From Microbacteriaceae bacterium PS02066 (lineage in GTDB: Bacteria > Actinomycetota > Actinomycetes > Actinomycetales > Microbacteriaceae): DNA of 35,792 nucleotides. The DNA lies in contig JASCPH010000034.1 in the NCBI GenBank assembly GCA_029959545.1, positions 1 through 35,792 of the forward strand, in the 5' to 3' direction. The position numbers and the translations under genes were made by a program. This document shows positions 8,092 to 15,646 of the stretch, in pieces (positions within the stretch are counted from its first letter, which is position 1; the number at the start of each line of letters is the position of its first letter). The notes below the pieces were generated by a model. It was not told the DNA's origin. It did no database searches and worked only from the letters and a program-made list of their open reading frames with translations.

Positions 8092-9167
8092 TCGGAAGCT
8101 CTTCCGAAATAGATTCCCAAGGTCTGCTCGCCGAGCTTCCGGTCGGTCAGAACACGCAGTGCGCGCTCACGCCCGGCTACAGAGAACTTGCCTCGGAGTG
8201 CAGAATCGCGGAGCAGTTTTTCCACGCTGTCTGCCAGTTCGTTGTCGTTCGCGGCCACATACCCGGTGGCACCGTCGGCAACGGCGTCCCGGTTTCCGAC
8301 CACGTCCGACACCACCGCCGGAATTCCTCGGACTTGGCTCATCATGAGGCCGTACGGCATGCCCTCCCACAGCGAGGGAAAGAGTACGAGATCGATCTTC
8401 TGCATTTCCGCTTCGAGCTGATCGGCACTCAGCCAGCCGACGAATGTGACCGGAGAGTCTGCAAACCACTCATTCTCGCGATCCTCGGAATTTGCGCCAT
8501 ACCAGCGAAACTCGGCGAGCTCATCCAGTTTCCGAGCGACCTGCGCGAAACGCCAGGGTGCTTTCTGGTAGGCGACTCGCCCGATCATCGCGACGACGAG
8601 CCGACCCGACTCCCGGACGTCATTCTTCGGTGTCGATTCCGCTTCTTCGAAATCGACCCCCACGTCGATCTGCGCGACATCGGCCAGCCGCAGCCGATCT
8701 CGTGCGATCTGACGTTCGGTTGCGCTCGTGACGAGGAGTCGGCCGACTCTTCCCAAGACTCGCTCGGCCCAGAGAATGGCGAATCGCGTGATCACGCTCG
8801 TGTCCTCACGGAGGAACGCAAATCCATGGGGCGAGTAGAAAACGGCTTGACCGCGCGCACCGAGCGCACCGAGCCGCCCGACCAAGCCAGCGATGGACGA
8901 ATGCAGATGAACCGCGCTGATTCCTCGCTGACGAGCTCCGCTTACCAGTCGAAGGATCGAAAGCGACTGCTTCGCCCTCCCTCCCTCGATCTCGATCAAT
9001 CGTGCTCCCGCGAGCCGCCTGGCGAGCACTTCGGGATCCGGCGTATCGGGGCGCCGGGTGTAGGCCACGATGACCTCCGCACCGAGCGCCGTCTGCCTCC
9101 GGACGAAAGATTGAAGCGCCGTAACGATGCCTCCGCCCATCGCCTCGGTGATGTGCAGTACCTTCAT
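8088..9167 (-). CDS. Glycosyltransferase family 4
   Basis: This 359-residue enzyme starts MKVLHITEAMGGGIVTALQS, the classic GT4 N-terminus with the Gly-rich loop (compare EpsD/WcaL-type proteins). It continues with YSPHGFAFLRED in the acceptor domain. The donor domain has LVVAMIGRVAYQKAPWRFAQ and LFPSLWEGMPYGLMMSQVRG, with the Glu of the E-x7-E region in WEGMPYG. It overlaps both neighbouring genes by four bases. It is predicted to be cytosolic or peripherally membrane-bound and to act in repeat-unit assembly. Confidence 0.9.
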   Translation of the reverse strand: MKVLHITEAMGGGIVTALQSFVRRQTALGAEVIVAYTRRPDTPDPEVLARRLAGARLIEIEGGRAKQSLSILRLVSGARQRGISAVHLHSSIAGLVGRLGALGARGQAVFYSPHGFAFLREDTSVITRFAILWAERVLGRVGRLLVTSATERQIARDRLRLADVAQIDVGVDFEEAESTPKNDVRESGRLVVAMIGRVAYQKAPWRFAQVARKLDELAEFRWYGANSEDRENEWFADSPVTFVGWLSADQLEAEMQKIDLVLFPSLWEGMPYGLMMSQVRGIPAVVSDVVGNRDAVADGATGYVAANDNELADSVEKLLRDSALRGKFSVAGRERALRVLTDRKLGEQTLGIYFGRASE

Positions 9168-10258
9168 GCGACCTGCTTCCCTGTGGAGGAACGTGTTCTC
9201 GCCACCGCTTCGGCGGAGTGAGAGCCTCCCGCCGCGACGACGATCATGAGCGGCAAGAGCGGAACGAGATGCCTAAGTGCTGAGCCGTAGTCGGGCTCGA
9301 AAAGCGCCTGAACGGCCACGAAACCGAGAACCAGAGCCGTTGCTCGACGGGTGAGTATTGTCGATCGCTCGGCTTTGTTGCGCACGATGGCGCGAAAGAA
9401 TCCCACCCACACGAAGATGAGCATTGCCGCGATGACCAAGTAATAGAGGTCGCCTCGGATCAGAAGCGGAACGGGGACCATAAGCACAAGGAGCGTCAGC
9501 ACATTATTGAGAAATCCGCTCACCGGTTCGAATCCCCCAAAGAAGGGCTCGATCACCGTCGAGTCCGCGACGTCGGAACGTGATTCGTTAGCCAAGACCC
9601 GGAAGGAGTCGGGGTCCACTCCGAGGACAAGCCACAAACCGAGGCTCATGATGACCACCCCGCCAACGACCGCCATCAACAACGCACGCGGCCGACGCAT
9701 CCAATGGTGAGAGACGCGCAAGGTCAGATATCCGACAGCGACGAGTGCCCAATACTGCCGAAAGTTTGTGGCGTACCAAAGCATCACCAAGGCGATGAGA
9801 ACGTCCCACCACCAGCTTCTCCCGGCTACCAGGAGAACATAAACGACCCCTAGGACGAACACATCCTTCGAGTAACCGCCCAGATAGACGCCCGCGAGCA
9901 CCGCCGAAAGACCGAACATCGCCGATCTGTACAACGAAGGCGTGGAAACGCGCATCGCTGCGAAGAGAACAATCATGAAAGCCGCGTAGCCGAACAATCC
10001 GGCCAAAAGCGGGCTCTCAGACATTCCCAACACCCGATAGATTTCCCCGACCACATCGAAGGTGTAGTCACCATAGATGATGCCTTGTGCCGCGGATTGG
10101 ATCTTTACCCCGTCGAACTGAAAGTGCGCGGGCACCAAGTCATCGCGAAGGAGCACGAGCACGAGCCCTGCCAACACGCCAAAGACGACGATCAAAGGGT
10201 CAAGCTGTTCAGCCAGCCCAGCGCCGCGACGGGTAGCGCTAAGGCGTGGGCGGGACAT
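9164..10258 (-). CDS. Wzy-like polysaccharide polymerase / multi-pass membrane protein
   Basis: The protein (364 residues) has about ten hydrophobic helices and no soluble catalytic domain. Its first helix (LIVVFGVLAGLVLVLL) is followed by an exported loop (HFQFDGVKIQ). A long central loop (about residues 205-245) lies between helices. This layout, and its place in a Wzx/GT/acyltransferase operon, indicate the O-antigen/EPS polymerase that joins repeat units on the outer face. Wzy proteins share little sequence, so the call rests on topology and context. ATG 10258 has a strong GGAGG five bases upstream and overlaps the preceding acyltransferase by 20 bp. Confidence 0.7.
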   Translation of the reverse strand: MSRPRLSATRRGAGLAEQLDPLIVVFGVLAGLVLVLLRDDLVPAHFQFDGVKIQSAAQGIIYGDYTFDVVGEIYRVLGMSESPLLAGLFGYAAFMIVLFAAMRVSTPSLYRSAMFGLSAVLAGVYLGGYSKDVFVLGVVYVLLVAGRSWWWDVLIALVMLWYATNFRQYWALVAVGYLTLRVSHHWMRRPRALLMAVVGGVVIMSLGLWLVLGVDPDSFRVLANESRSDVADSTVIEPFFGGFEPVSGFLNNVLTLLVLMVPVPLLIRGDLYYLVIAAMLIFVWVGFFRAIVRNKAERSTILTRRATALVLGFVAVQALFEPDYGSALRHLVPLLPLMIVVAAGGSHSAEAVARTRSSTGKQVA

Positions 10259-10805
10259 CGAGCCTCCTTCGCACGGTGGCGGGAGCGCCCGCCGCAAGCA
10301 CGTCACTCGGTATCGCGCCCCGAACCAGGGAGAGCGCTCCGATGGTCGAGCGATCGCCCACGTCGGCTCCCCGCGTGACGACGACGCCAGCGCCGATCCA
10401 TGCGTCCGAACCGATTCGCACATCGCTCACGACATACGAATCTCGACGACCGGCAGGGCCGTGATCCTCCGTGTGCACGGAGACGTTCTCCCCGATCAGC
10501 GTCCTCTCACCAATATAGATGTCCCCGAAGCCCACAAGCGTCGAGTTCTTGCCGATGTAAACGCCGTCGCCGATCGTCAGTGAGGCCGTGACCACGATTC
10601 GAGCACCGCGTTCGATCACGACGCCTCGCCCGATGCGAAGCGATGCCCCTCTCGCGATGCGCACGAGGCAAGGCTTGCGGAGAATAAAGCTGGCACCTGT
10701 GATCCGGCGCGCGGTACGCAGACGCCACCAGCCCGAGTAGGCCCGTCCGATCAGCGACCGAATGTCTGCTCTGGCCACCTTCCATCCCCCCACCGACGCC
10801 GCCAT
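10239..10805 (-). CDS. Left-handed beta-helix acyltransferase, first gene of the EPS operon
   Basis: This 188-residue protein carries continuous hexapeptide repeats (IGRGVVIERGARIVV, LTIGDGVYIGKNSTLVGFGD, IYIGERTLIGENVSV). HTEDHGPAGR supplies the likely catalytic His, and the end VLAAGAPATVRRR is typical of maltose/galactoside acetyltransferase relatives. It probably O-acetylates a saccharide of the EPS. Being first in the operon it sets transcription for the seven following genes. Its start lies only about 40 bp from the left edge of the IS3-type element. Confidence 0.85.
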   Translation of the reverse strand: MAASVGGWKVARADIRSLIGRAYSGWWRLRTARRITGASFILRKPCLVRIARGASLRIGRGVVIERGARIVVTASLTIGDGVYIGKNSTLVGFGDIYIGERTLIGENVSVHTEDHGPAGRRDSYVVSDVRIGSDAWIGAGVVVTRGADVGDRSTIGALSLVRGAIPSDVLAAGAPATVRRRLDVPPTP

Positions 10806-10832
10806 GCCCTGCGGGGCAACGATCTTGAGGCG

Positions 10833-10838
10833 AGTCTA
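10833..10838 (-). promoter_or_regulatory. Candidate -10 box of the EPS operon at the IS edge
   Basis: Read on the minus strand this is TAGACT, 27 bases before the first operon ATG. A 17-bp spacer would put the -35 region at about 10856-10861, inside the tip of the IS3-type element, whose outer sequence (TGTCGGCG) starts near 10847. If real, the promoter is a hybrid of host -10 and IS -35. No strong -35 consensus is seen. Confidence 0.35.
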
Positions 10839-10846
10839 GGCGACTG

Positions 10847-12131
10847 TGTCGGCGACGGTTGAAAACGAGGCCATAGTGACGGGCGAAAACGAGGCCACCC
10901 ATGTCGCGCGTCAGGCTTTGTGGCAGGACGATTGTTTGAGTCCTGAGCGGAGAGTTTGACCATGGGTAGGCCACCAGTGATCCCGGTGGAGAAGAAGACG
11001 AGGATCGTGCTGAGCATCCTCGCTGGCGAGATGACGATCGCTGAGGCGGCCGTCGACGCGGGAGCAGCAGCTCGAGGCCGAGGTCGCGGATCTGACCCGG
11101 GCGCTGGGCGAGGCGGCGGTCGAGATCCGGGTGTGGAAGAAGTCGGCGGAGGGCCGCTTGGGCCCTTCGAAGACCTCGAGGTGATCCGCATCGAAGCGGG
11201 CATGTCGACTTCGAGGTTTGTGGAGCTGATCGACATGCCCGAACGGACCTGGCGGCGCTGGCAGGCCAAGGCGCGCCAGCAGCAGCCGGCGAAGGGGCCG
11301 TGGCCGCAGCCGGCCAGGGACGCCGCACGCCGGCTGGTGATCAAGCACGCGTTGGCGAAGCCGGCGTGGGGTCACCGGAAGATCTGGGCGATGACCCGGC
11401 ACGACGGGCACAAGGTGTCGCAGGCGACCGTGCTGCGGTTGCTGCGTGACGACGGGCTGATCCTGCCGTCGGAGTATCAGAAGCAGCTCCGCGAGCTGGC
11501 GAAGGATCGCAAGGCCGCGTTCGCGAAGAACCCGACGGGCCCGAACCAGGTCTGGCAGTTGGACTTCAGCGAGTTCGAGACCACGCAGGGCGGTACCTGG
11601 CGGATCGCGGGGTGCCGGGACTGGTTCTCGAAGGTCGAGCACCCATTCCACGTCTCGCCGACCGCGAACCAGTACGACGCGATCGCCGCGATCGAGCTCG
11701 CCCTCGCGGACTACGAGGCGATGTTTGGGCACCCGCTCGTCGACGAGTGTCAGGTCGACGAGCAGACGGGTGAGCTGCTGCCGGTCGTCACGATTGTCAC
11801 CGACAACGGCGGCCCCTTCCGATCGCTGAACTTCGAGCTGTTCATCATGCGCCACCCCGAGCTGAAGCATGTCCAGACCCGGGTCAAGAGCCCCGGGCAG
11901 AACGGGTCACGCGAACGCGGGTTCGGGACCCTGAAGTACGAGCGGCTGTTCCTCGACGAGATCCCCGACGCGTTGACGCTGATCGAGCGGGCCGAGGACT
12001 ACCGGGTCGAGTACAACACCGAGCGCCCACACGAAGAGATCGCATGAAACCGGCCGATAGAGGTGCACCTGGGCCTGGCCGACCCCACCATCGCCACCCT
12101 TGAGAGAGAAGAAATCCTGCCAACTACTTGA
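10847..12131 (+). mobile_element. Degenerate IS3-family-like insertion sequence
   Basis: The left part begins with TGTCGGCGACGG and two direct copies of GAAAACGAGGCCA (10861-10873 and 10885-10897, 24-bp period), the kind of repeated sites bound by a transposase at an IS end. The broken transposase gene follows. No matching right inverted repeat is visible beyond 12131; the best hint is a short TTTCAAC at 12292-12298. The right boundary is therefore unsure, and the right end may be lost. No target duplication could be assigned. The element separates UDP-glucose dehydrogenase from the EPS operon. Confidence 0.75.
10956..12131 (+). pseudogene. IS3-family-type transposase, internally deleted and with a nonsense codon
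   Basis: The start MGRPPVIPVEKKTRIVLS and ILAGEMTIAEAA are an OrfA N-terminus. After about 11050 the OrfA frame jumps to REQQLEAEVADLTRALGEAA and EIRVWKKSAEGRLGPSKTSR, ending at TGA 11182-11184. The middle (roughly 40 residues) is gone and the frame is shifted. By accident the deletion puts the OrfA start in frame with OrfB, whose own start is GTG 11181. OrfB has the DDE core: WQLDFSEFE, VTDNGGPFRS and SPGQNGSRERGFGTLKYE. It is cut at 12045-12047, where TGA replaces the expected Trp codon; the frame then continues with NRPIEVHLGLADP to the natural stop at 12129-12131. Two independent lesions make it inactive. Confidence 0.85.
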
Positions 12132-12250
12132 CGCGGGACAGCACGAGACACTCGAAATCAACGACATCCCCGCCGCGAGTTAGCAACCCCGACTGGCACC
12201 AAATTCGTGGGGCAGGTCAATCTGTCACCTACTCGTGCAGCAGTCCCCAT

Positions 12251-12298
12251 GTCGTATACCTATCTCTGATAGGACAGTGCTGCGCGTTGAATTTCAAC
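12251..12298 (+). promoter_or_regulatory. Palindromes in the UDP-glucose dehydrogenase promoter region
   Basis: The 200 bp before the dehydrogenase hold CCTATC-tct-GATAGG (12259-12273, perfect) and GTTGA-att-TCAAC (12286-12298, perfect). A -10-like TATACC lies at 12255-12260. These could be operator sites or the tips of RNA hairpins. Nothing else is recognisable between 12132 and 12331. Assignment is by position only. Confidence 0.35.
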
Positions 12299-12331
12299 TC
12301 GCGACCGCGTACTAGAGCTACAGGGAGTTTC

Positions 12332-13642
12332 ATGAAGCTTTCGGTCATCGGTTGCGGCTACCTGGGGGCTGTACATGCTGCGGCTATGGCATCGATCGGG
12401 CATGAGGCGGTCGGCATCGACGTCGATCAGCGCAAGATCGACGCGTTGTCGAGGGGTGAGGCGCCGTTCTTCGAGCCGGGGCTGCAGGAGATCCTGACCG
12501 CGGGTATCGCGTCGGGCAACCTCTCGTTCACGACCGATATGGCTGCAGCACAGGGCGCGAAGGTGCACTTCGTGGGCGTCGGCACCCCGCAGCAGAAGGA
12601 CGGCTACGCGGCAGACCTCACCTACGTCAACGCCGCCGTCGATGGCCTGCTGCCGTACCTGTCCGAGGGCGACATCGTCGCCGGCAAGTCGACCGTTCCC
12701 GTGGGAACCGCCGCCAGCCTCGCGCCACGCGTTTCGCAGACGGGTGCGACTCTGGCGTGGAACCCAGAGTTCCTCCGCGAAGGCTTCGCCGTGCAAGACA
12801 CCGTCGACCCCGACCGACTCGTCGCTGGTGTCCCCGCGGGTGAAGAAGGCGAACACGCCGCATCCGTTCTTCGCGAGGTGTATCACCCCTCGGTCGCCAA
12901 GGGCACGCCCTTCATCGTCACCGACTACGCGACCGCCGAGCTCGTCAAGGTGTCGGCCAACGCATTCCTCGCGACGAAGATCAGCTTCATCAACGCCGTG
13001 GCTGAGATCGCTGAGGTCACCGGCGCCGATGTCACGCAGCTGGCAGACGCCATCGGCCACGACGCCCGCATCGGCCGTCGGTTCCTCGGCGCTGGGATCG
13101 GATTCGGCGGCGGTTGCCTCCCCAAGGACATCCGCGCGTTCAGCGCACGAGCTGAGGAGCTCGGCCGCGGCGAGTCCGTCGCGTTTCTCCGCCAGGTCGA
13201 CGAGATCAACCTCCGCCGCCGTGAGCGCGCTGTGCAGCTCGTCGTCGAGGGCCTCGGCGGCTCCGTCTTCAAGAAGAACGTCACCGTGCTCGGCGCCGCG
13301 TTCAAGCCGCACTCCGACGACATCCGCGACTCGCCCGCCCTCGACGTCGCCGTGCGCCTGTACGGCCTCGGCGCCTGGGTGACGGTGACCGACCCGGCGG
13401 CGATCGAGAACGCCCGTCGTGTGCACCCGCAGCTGAACTACGTCGAGGACCGCGACGAGGCCCTGCGCGGCGCCGACGCGGTCATCATGGTGACCGAGTG
13501 GGACGAGTACCGTCGCGAACTCGACCCCGAGCACGCGTCGACTCTGGCCGCGGGGCGGGTCATTGTGGACGGCCGCAACGGGCTCGATGCGGCCGCCTGG
13601 CGCGCGGCCGGGTGGACGTACCTGGGGATGGGGCGACCGTAG
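12332..13642 (+). CDS. ugd: UDP-glucose 6-dehydrogenase
   Basis: The enzyme (436 residues) oxidises UDP-glucose to UDP-glucuronate with two NAD+, supplying acidic sugar for the EPS. The N-terminal NAD domain starts MKLSVIGCGYLGAVHAAAMA (GxGYLG). WNPEFLREG (about residue 143) is the conserved substrate segment. The catalytic Cys lies in FGGGCLPKDIRAF (about residue 262). The C-terminal UDP-binding domain has AAFKPHSDDIRDSPA and ends with VIVDGRNGLDA. Length is normal for the family and all key residues are present. ATG 12332 has CAGGGAG four to five bases upstream. It is separated from the EPS operon by the IS remnant and transcribed away from it. Confidence 0.95.
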   Translation: MKLSVIGCGYLGAVHAAAMASIGHEAVGIDVDQRKIDALSRGEAPFFEPGLQEILTAGIASGNLSFTTDMAAAQGAKVHFVGVGTPQQKDGYAADLTYVNAAVDGLLPYLSEGDIVAGKSTVPVGTAASLAPRVSQTGATLAWNPEFLREGFAVQDTVDPDRLVAGVPAGEEGEHAASVLREVYHPSVAKGTPFIVTDYATAELVKVSANAFLATKISFINAVAEIAEVTGADVTQLADAIGHDARIGRRFLGAGIGFGGGCLPKDIRAFSARAEELGRGESVAFLRQVDEINLRRRERAVQLVVEGLGGSVFKKNVTVLGAAFKPHSDDIRDSPALDVAVRLYGLGAWVTVTDPAAIENARRVHPQLNYVEDRDEALRGADAVIMVTEWDEYRRELDPEHASTLAAGRVIVDGRNGLDAAAWRAAGWTYLGMGRP

Positions 13643-13743
13643 GGAGGGCCTCTCGAGCGCGCCGCGCCGACATTCGTCCGGGTGCTCGCCTCCCTTCAGC
13701 AACGAGCGCACATCGAGGAAACGCGACGTTCACGATGGCTTCG

Positions 13744-13749
13744 TAAGGT
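13744..13749 (+). promoter_or_regulatory. -10 box (TAAGGT) for a leaderless transcript
   Basis: TAAGGT is followed by six bases and then the ATG at 13756, with no Shine-Dalgarno. The spacing predicts transcription starting at or within a base of the start codon, the leaderless arrangement common in actinobacteria. Confidence 0.55.
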
Positions 13750-13755
13750 GACTGC

Positions 13756-14367
13756 ATGAACGCGGCGTCGGTCACGCAACCGTCTGAGACGAGACGCCGA
13801 AGCCGCCGGTCATGGCTTATTCGGCTGAGACGGACGGTCCTGCTCGTCGGCACGGCACTTGCCGTCGCCATCGGTGGAATGGTGGTCGTCTACTGCTTCC
13901 CGCCGTCGGGAGACCCGACGGACGCCGACCTCGTGTACGTCATCGGACCGGCCACCGACGCGCGAATGAATGAGGCCGAAACGATCACCCGCTCCACGGG
14001 CCGCGACGATCTCCTCATCTCCGTCTCAGCCGGTAACACCCCCACCTTCGCTGCTGCGCAGATGCCGGCCTGTTCAGAGCCTCACGTCACGTGTGAGAGT
14101 CCGCTACCCTTCACCACGAAGGGCGAGGCGCTCCTGCTGAACGAGTATGCGAAGACGCACGACGTGCATAGGGTCGTCGTCCTGACCTTCACGCCACACG
14201 TTGCGCGAACGCGCTACATCTTCGCCAGGTGCTCCCCTGACATCGACGTGCAGGTGATCCCCGTCGACGAGCATCTTCGCTTCGGTGACTGGGTCCATCA
14301 GTTCGCCTACCAGACCGGCGCCTTCGTCAAGGCGATCGCGACCCCCTGCGCCAGCGATGATGAGTGA
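13756..14367 (+). CDS. YdcF/ElyC-like (DUF218) membrane-anchored protein
   Basis: This 203-residue protein has a basic N-terminus and one membrane helix (about residues 28-48, VLLVGTALAVAIGGMVVVY), then an extracytoplasmic domain. ADLVYVIGPATDARMNEAET resembles the DUF218 opening, and HRVVVLTFTPHVARTRYIF is the typical second half of that fold. YdcF/SanA/ElyC proteins act in envelope or polysaccharide-carrier metabolism in other bacteria, but the reaction is unknown. The two Cys pairs around residues 103-109 and 155-197 could form disulfides outside the cell. It is monocistronic, leaderless, and converges on the lipoprotein gene with only six bases between stops. Confidence 0.7.
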   Translation: MNAASVTQPSETRRRSRRSWLIRLRRTVLLVGTALAVAIGGMVVVYCFPPSGDPTDADLVYVIGPATDARMNEAETITRSTGRDDLLISVSAGNTPTFAAAQMPACSEPHVTCESPLPFTTKGEALLLNEYAKTHDVHRVVVLTFTPHVARTRYIFARCSPDIDVQVIPVDEHLRFGDWVHQFAYQTGAFVKAIATPCASDDE

Positions 14368-14373
14368 CTGCCC

Positions 14374-15393
14374 CTACGGCACGACGAGATTGACTCGAGA
14401 GTCGGGGTCACCATCCACCACGACCCAGGCTTCCGTCGTTCCCTCGGGCAATACTGCGGTGACGGAACGGGCGACCGCATCCATGTGCCGCTTCGAGGTC
14501 ACCGCGATCTGTAGCCGAGAGCCCGACTCCCACACGTACGCGATGCGCTCCAAGTCGTGGGCATCGAGCCGATCGACGAGGTCGCGGGCACGGACGCCGT
14601 CCGACTCGCCGAGCCGAATGAGCTCGCTCGCGAACGCCAGCCGAGGCTCGGCCTCGGGCAGAAGGACGCGGGCGCGCTCTGCAGCGCGCGCATAGTCGGC
14701 CTCCTGCGCCAGCGTCATGACGAGCACATCGTCGCGCAGCCTCATCCCCGTCAGCGGCACCTCCGCGACGAGGGCATCCCAGGCGGCGAGCGCGCCCGCG
14801 ACGCGCTGCGGCGCATCCCCGACATCCACGACGCGATCCTCGGTGCGAACGAACAGCTCCACACGAGCCTCGGGCGGAGCCGTCGCCGTCAGTTCAGGAA
14901 GATCACGGATCAGCTCGACCGCTGCGCCCACGTCAGCACTGACGAGGGCGATGAACGACTCCGCGATCTCCGCCGACATCACGCGCTCATCGGCGCGGAG
15001 AGCGAGCGCCGTTCCCACGGCGGCCGCATCGGTCTCGAGGTGCCCGGTGATGATCAGCTCGACATCGTCCGCGAGCAGCGACACCAGCCCCCGCATCCGC
15101 TCGCCGTTCTCCCGCGTGTACGAGCTCAACCGGTCGACGAGCGCCGACACCTCATGATCGGTGAGCCCCTCGCGCGCCACGACCTGCCCGCTCACACCGC
15201 CGGTGAACGGCTGATTGTCGTGACTGGTGAGCTCCAGCGAGGCCACCGCCGGATCGTCGCCGAACTCCGCCGCGAACGCTCCCGCCTCGCCGTCGCCCGT
15301 GCAACCCGACACCAGCACCGCCGTGAGCGCGAGAGCCGCCGCGACAGCGAACATCGGCTGACTCATCGATGCCGCACCGCGCCGTCGCCTCAC
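14374..15393 (-). CDS. Hypothetical lipoprotein
   Basis: The 339-residue protein starts with a basic region and a hydrophobic signal ending in the lipobox LVSGC, so Cys31 should be lipidated and the protein held on the outer face of the membrane. The mature part is acidic and Ala/Val-rich, with no recognised catalytic motif. It appears to have repeated alpha/beta units (LVDRLSSYTRENGERMRGL and later LVDRLDAHDLERIAYVWESG), each followed by a beta-type stretch, suggesting an internal duplication of a small domain. GTG 15393 fits a leaderless start with TAAAGT eight bases upstream; an ATG 27 bases downstream is the alternative. Function unknown. Confidence 0.75.
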   Translation of the reverse strand: MRRRRGAASMSQPMFAVAAALALTAVLVSGCTGDGEAGAFAAEFGDDPAVASLELTSHDNQPFTGGVSGQVVAREGLTDHEVSALVDRLSSYTRENGERMRGLVSLLADDVELIITGHLETDAAAVGTALALRADERVMSAEIAESFIALVSADVGAAVELIRDLPELTATAPPEARVELFVRTEDRVVDVGDAPQRVAGALAAWDALVAEVPLTGMRLRDDVLVMTLAQEADYARAAERARVLLPEAEPRLAFASELIRLGESDGVRARDLVDRLDAHDLERIAYVWESGSRLQIAVTSKRHMDAVARSVTAVLPEGTTEAWVVVDGDPDSRVNLVVP

Positions 15394-15401
15394 ACCGACT
15401 C

Positions 15402-15407
15402 ACTTTA
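15402..15407 (-). promoter_or_regulatory. -10 box (TAAAGT) for the lipoprotein gene
   Basis: On the minus strand TAAAGT ends eight bases before GTG 15393. No Shine-Dalgarno lies in between, so the transcript is probably leaderless. Confidence 0.45.
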
Positions 15408-15646
15408 TGCCCCACCATCGGCCAGTCTTTCGAGGGCCGTCAGCTGTCCCGGCCGATGTCCGAGGTGCATGCGATGCTCATCTCAGGTCGGAAGCAGCTG
15501 CCTCCGGCCAGAGAACTGCCACCCGGGTTCGATGTCTGAGGTCGATGGCAGACTCTCTACAGGTTGAAGATCACCTGGTCTTCGACTGTTGTTCCCGCCG
15601 AGTGCCCCGGCATCACAGGTCGCGCGCGAGCGCGTCCGAACCAGGG
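15408..15646 (+). other. Non-coding region before the first DUF222-HNH gene
   Basis: No gene is supported here. It holds an inverted repeat TTGAAGA (15564-15570) / TCTTCGA (15579-15585) with an 8-bp spacer and one mismatch, which could be an operator or hairpin. A partial direct repeat GATGTCYGAGGT also occurs twice. No TAnnnT box at leaderless spacing precedes ATG 15647, and no LexA-like box was found, unlike the second paralog. Confidence 0.4.

Noticed and set aside
9520..9545. GGTTCGAATCC, a tRNA T-arm-like string
   Set aside because: It lies inside the intact Wzy-like coding sequence and no acceptor, D or anticodon stems can be built around it.
12128..12331. N-terminal extension of UDP-glucose dehydrogenase
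   Set aside because: The family starts at MKLSVIGCGYLG, and ATG 12332 has its own ribosome binding site.
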